Shown here piece by piece: positions 22,587 to 25,553 of a DNA stretch of 25,553 nt. Under the pieces are notes generated by a model. That model did no database searches, had not been told where the DNA came from, and saw nothing but the letters and a program-made list of their open reading frames with translations. The position numbers were made by a program, and so were the translations under genes. Positions within the stretch are counted from its first letter, which is position 1, and each line of letters starts with the position of its first letter. The DNA is taken from NCBI GenBank assembly GCA_035500455.1, contig DATJXG010000036.1:1-25553 (forward strand), written 5' to 3'. Source of the DNA: DATJXG01 sp035500455 (GTDB lineage: Bacteria > Acidobacteriota > Terriglobia > Terriglobales > Acidobacteriaceae).

Positions 22587-23687
22587 TCAATCTCGGCGAT
22601 GCGGCGGTTGCGTCATTAGTTTCACGTAAAGGTCGTAGAGTTTTTTCGTGTCCACGTCGAATTGCACCGTTGCTTTGTGTTCGTATGGAGGAAGCTCGGT
22701 GCCGGGGCTCCAGAACAGCGTTTCGCCGTAGTCGGGGCCGTGGTCGATGTTGATGTCCACGTAAAGCTCCTCCTGGCTGGTGATGATCGAGGGATCGACC
22801 ATGGCGGCGGCTGAGAGTTCGTCCCACATGAAACTGTCCACCGCATATTTTGTCAGATAGCGAGCTACGGGCGTGTCGGCCTTGGCGATAGCGGCTTTCA
22901 GGTCGGGGTTCACCTTGGTCTTCACCGAAATATCGACCGGGGTGATGGTGATTTTCTTCCACGGGGCGCGCATGGTGATGCGCACCGCTTCAGGATCGAA
23001 CCACCAGTTGAACTCACGGCGGCCATCGACGCCGCTGATGCCGCCGTTATCGGCGTACATGCCACTGCCCATCAGGACCAGTTCTTTCGCGAGCGAGGCG
23101 ATTTCGGGATCGAGGCGCAGGGCCAGCGCGATGTTGGTGAGCGGGCCGCCCGCCCAGATCACTACCTCGCCGGGATATTTGTGCACCATGCGAACGATAA
23201 AGTGGGCGGCGGTTTCGTCGAGCGGCTTGGTGTGAGGCTCGCCTTCGACCAGCGGAGGAACGACATCGGGCTCGTGATAGCCCTCGCGGAACGCAGGCGG
23301 AGTATTCGCGGGGCGGTTGGAGAAGTCGCTCCAGCACCCTTTGTAGCGAAAGTTGCCGTAAAGCGCTTCCCAGCGCTCGGTTTCTTCTTTGGAATTGAGC
23401 AGGGGGAACTCTGCGCCCTGGATCACCGGGACATCGGTGCGGCCTGCGATTTCCAGCAGCCGGAGAGTTCGCTGGGTTTCTTCTTTCACCCATTGGTCGC
23501 CGCTGACGGTGGTGATGCCGAGGACGTCGAATTGATCCGATTGCAGGAAAATCAGGACGGATTGCATGTCGGTGGTAGCCGGGCCGCGCGCATCCTGGTC
23601 CACGATGACTTTGATTTTTTGCGCCTGCGAGGAACTCGCGAATGCAGAGAGCAGCACAAGCACGAGAACGAAGCGCCGTGGCTTCAT
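22587..23687 (-). CDS. Exported nucleoside hydrolase-like protein, atypical active site (first of trio)
   Basis: This 366-residue protein has a Sec signal peptide (MKPRRFVLVLVLLSAFASSSQAQ). It is the closest relative in the window of the third hydrolase. Both have the expanded loop (here VDQDARGPATTDMQS, with Asp30, Asp32 and Asp40). They also share GGPLTNIALAL / GGPMTNLALAI, FNWWFDPEA / FNLWFDPEA, APWKKIxxTPVDISVKT, and a Trp in place of the usual His before the conserved Asp (MWDELSAAA). A C-terminal segment ending QFDVDTKKLYDLYVKLM is also shared. A sugar-nucleoside bond hydrolase is likely, but the substrate is open. GGAGA lies about 9 bases before the chosen ATG; upstream in-frame ATGs exist (for example MENLP, five codons earlier) but precede the signal without ribosome sites. 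Confidence 0.86.
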   Translation of the reverse strand: MKPRRFVLVLVLLSAFASSSQAQKIKVIVDQDARGPATTDMQSVLIFLQSDQFDVLGITTVSGDQWVKEETQRTLRLLEIAGRTDVPVIQGAEFPLLNSKEETERWEALYGNFRYKGCWSDFSNRPANTPPAFREGYHEPDVVPPLVEGEPHTKPLDETAAHFIVRMVHKYPGEVVIWAGGPLTNIALALRLDPEIASLAKELVLMGSGMYADNGGISGVDGRREFNWWFDPEAVRITMRAPWKKITITPVDISVKTKVNPDLKAAIAKADTPVARYLTKYAVDSFMWDELSAAAMVDPSIITSQEELYVDINIDHGPDYGETLFWSPGTELPPYEHKATVQFDVDTKKLYDLYVKLMTQPPHRRD

Positions 23688-23856
23688 GGGAAGATTCTCC
23701 ATTCGATTTTTGCTGTCCGCGCGCGACTTGCTGGAACGATCTACCAACGGCCCGGGCAGGAAGGAATTTGCATTGTAGCGGGTCGCGAAGACGGCTGCCA
23801 ACCGGTTGAGTTTGGAGGTTGGATCTTTTCTGGTGCCGGCAAAAAACAAAATCTTT

Positions 23857-23900
23857 CAGCGCTGAGGACGCGGAGAACTGCCGCCGAGAGCGCGGAAAGG
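23857..23900. repeat. CCGCCGAGAGCGCGG-type repeat, third site
   Basis: CAGCGCTGAGGACGCGGAG followed by CCGCCGAGAGCGCGGAAAGG, the same orientation and units as 5819-5861 and 13877-13915. It lies in the 274-base divergent region between the first hydrolase and the last gene. No promoter was convincing in that region. Confidence 0.6.
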
Positions 23901-23961
23901 CTTCGGTCGATTTACTTTAGGACTGTCGCTTGGAGTTTGGGGGAAGTTCTGGGATTATGGG

Positions 23962-25553
23962 ATGCGGTTCCCAAAAAGAACTGCCTTGGACAACATTCCT
24001 TTGAACCAACATTCCTGCCATCTACAAAACTGCCGTTATTTTGCTCTGCTTTCATGCTTTCTGCTGCTGACTTGTGTTGCGCCGGCGGACGAATGGAAAG
24101 CGGACCACTCTCTGATTTCGCCCACCGGAGTGCTGAATCTTCCGGCGGTACCGGGGCCAGAGGACACATTCCTGCCTGGGCCTGCGTCGCCGGGCGAGGC
24201 CGAAGGCTGGCTCAACGGACTGAAGGCGTGGCGCGCCGACCGCCTGATGCATCTGCGCTACGATGGCGCGCAGTACGCGCGCCCCGACTTGCAGTGGACC
24301 CAGCATATTTTTTCGCAGGTGCAGGTGCTGGTTTGGGACCGGTCTCTTTACGACGCCGAAAAGTCCGAATACACCGTCGACCGGTTTCTCGCTGGCGTGG
24401 AAGCGCGGTTCGGGCCGATTGACGCGGTGCTCATATGGCCGCTTTATCCGAACCTGGGCGTGGATGACCGCAACCAGTTCGACATGTTGCGCGACCTGCC
24501 GGGCGGCATCCCCGCTTTGCGCAAGATGGTCCAGCAGTTTCACGACCGTGGGGTGAGAGTATTCTTCCCTTTTCTCGCCTGGGATACGAGCACGCGGGAT
24601 GAAGGAACTGCCGCGCCGCTGGCGTTGGCACAATTGCTTGGAGATATAGGCGCGGACGGCATCAACTTCGACACGCTGGAAAGCGTGCCGCCTTCGTTTC
24701 GCGGCGCGACGGACGCTATCGGGGCGCCGCTGGCCCTCGAGCCGCAGTTCGATCCGCGGGATGAATCGGTCGCCTGGAGCAATATCGCCTGGAACGACTG
24801 GGTGGCATGGGACGGCAAACCGTATCCGTTCGTGCCCATGGTGAGCCGCTCGAAGTGGCTGGAGCCGCGGCATACGGTGAACGTCACGGACCGCTTTACG
24901 CGTGACAAGACGGACAGCCTGCAGCATGCCTTCTTCAATGGGCAGGGGTACGCGTCGCTGGAGAACTTGTGGGGATTCTGGTACGGCACATCGGCGCGTG
25001 ACGCCGAGGCCATCCTGCGCTTTACCCGGATCGAGCGGGCGTTCGCGGAGAATCTGGTGAGTGCGGAGTGGGAACCGCACACGCCGGCGCTGCAGCCGGG
25101 CGTTTTTGCCAGCAGATTTCCCGCGGCAGGGACGACGCTCTGGACGATCGTGAGCCGCAACGAGTACGGTGTTGGCGGCGAACAACTCAGCGTGCCGCAC
25201 ACCGCGGGAATGCACTATTACGATCTCTGGCATGGCGCGGAGTTGACGCCGGCGGTGCGAGGCGATCGCGCAGAGCTGAGCTTTGAAATCGAAGGCCTGG
25301 GATTTGGCGCGGTGCTGGCGACGGAAGCTCCGCTGGCGGGCGCGGTCAAGGACCTGCTTTCGTTTATGGCGGAGCGCTCGCGGCGGCGGCTCGCAAGTTA
25401 TGCGAAGGAATGGAAGCCGATTCCGCAGACCATGGTTCAAATTGCACCGACGAAACCGGCGTCCAGCACGCCTTCAGGGATGGTCCGCATTCCTGAAGGA
25501 GACTTCGACTTTCAGGTGCGCGGCATCGAGATCGAAGGCGGCAATGATCCGGG
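23962..25553 (+). CDS. Exported glycosidase-like protein with start of a SUMF1-type domain (3' end outside window)
   Basis: The frame is open to the window end (530 residues). The proposed ATG begins MRFPKRTALDN; a hydrophobic stretch (CRYFALLSCFLLLTCVA) forms a signal or anchor, and a TTG at 24001 just before it is an alternative start. Residues ~90-400 look like a TIM-barrel glycosidase: VLIWPLYPNLGV, VRVFFPFLAWDTSTRDEG, DIGADGINFDTLESVP and, later, NGQGYASLENLWGFW. Asp and Glu residues after the barrel strands are candidate catalytic acids. A beta-sandwich-like stretch follows. The last visible residues, GMVRIPEGDFDFQVRGIEIEGG, resemble the opening of a SUMF1/formylglycine-generating-enzyme-type domain, which often begins MVxIPxGxF. 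No family can be named with certainty. The gene is divergent from the nucleoside hydrolases. Confidence 0.68.
   Translation, partial: MRFPKRTALDNIPLNQHSCHLQNCRYFALLSCFLLLTCVAPADEWKADHSLISPTGVLNLPAVPGPEDTFLPGPASPGEAEGWLNGLKAWRADRLMHLRYDGAQYARPDLQWTQHIFSQVQVLVWDRSLYDAEKSEYTVDRFLAGVEARFGPIDAVLIWPLYPNLGVDDRNQFDMLRDLPGGIPALRKMVQQFHDRGVRVFFPFLAWDTSTRDEGTAAPLALAQLLGDIGADGINFDTLESVPPSFRGATDAIGAPLALEPQFDPRDESVAWSNIAWNDWVAWDGKPYPFVPMVSRSKWLEPRHTVNVTDRFTRDKTDSLQHAFFNGQGYASLENLWGFWYGTSARDAEAILRFTRIERAFAENLVSAEWEPHTPALQPGVFASRFPAAGTTLWTIVSRNEYGVGGEQLSVPHTAGMHYYDLWHGAELTPAVRGDRAELSFEIEGLGFGAVLATEAPLAGAVKDLLSFMAERSRRRLASYAKEWKPIPQTMVQIAPTKPASSTPSGMVRIPEGDFDFQVRGIEIEGGNDP

Noticed and set aside
24052..25440. 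462-codon open frame on the minus strand opposite the last gene.
   Set aside because: Its composition is Arg/His-rich, typical of antisense frames. The plus-strand frame has a signal sequence and structured hydrophobic strands, and stays open to the window end.
1..25553. CRISPR array, transposase, integrase or prophage genes.
   Set aside because: No regularly spaced direct repeats with unique spacers were seen, and none of the proteins shows transposase, integrase or phage motifs.

Overview
The window is a high-GC bacterial chromosome segment. The gene content fits a soil-type Acidobacteriota (Terriglobia/Koribacter-like) genome or metagenome contig. The clues are a Tat-exported FG-GAP/ASPIC-UnbV/TPR fusion, a three-BON periplasmic protein, a secreted zinc-dependent phospholipase C-like protein, an Fpg starting with PELPD, and many short intergenic repeats. 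The repeats include ACCGCAAAGAACGC, CCGCCGAGAGCGCGGAG, CCACGGAGTCACAGAGCC and a TTGTCATTCCGAGGAGCG element. The taxonomic placement is inference from memory of such families; no search was run.

Layout. Positions 1-5727 hold the 3' part of mfd (+), a secreted phospholipase C-like protein and ubiX (both -), a ChaN-like protein and larB (both +). Positions 5728-9298 hold a BON-domain protein (-), a marR-doxX pair (+) with two near-identical operator-like dyads, and purB (-). Positions 9299-12122 hold a second marR translationally abutting a ClC chloride channel with CBS domains (+), then 390 bases without a gene. Positions 12123-14909 hold a membrane-anchored trypsin-like protease and a cupin (both -), then a CPBP intramembrane protease (+). 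Positions 14910-19940 hold mutM/fpg (-) and a 1315-residue FG-GAP/ASPIC/redoxin-like/TPR protein (+). Positions 19941-25553 hold three exported nucleoside hydrolase-family proteins in a row (-). Divergent from them is a long exported protein (+), cut by the window end, with a glycosidase-like barrel leading into what looks like the start of a SUMF1-type domain.

How the parts relate. Most genes are isolated or in pairs, as is usual for a core acidobacterial region. The clearest regulatory units are the two marR genes. In both, a dyad fills the spacer between the predicted -35 and -10 boxes, and the start codon lies where transcription should begin, suggesting leaderless, autorepressed mRNAs. 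The clearest metabolic unit is the nucleoside hydrolase trio. The outer two are related to each other and share an altered active site (an expanded Asp loop, and Trp in place of the usual His). The middle one is canonical and Tat-exported.

No CRISPR array, transposase, prophage, tRNA or rRNA gene was found. The unexplained structure lies mainly in the intergenic repeats and palindromes, one of which also occurs inside a coding sequence.
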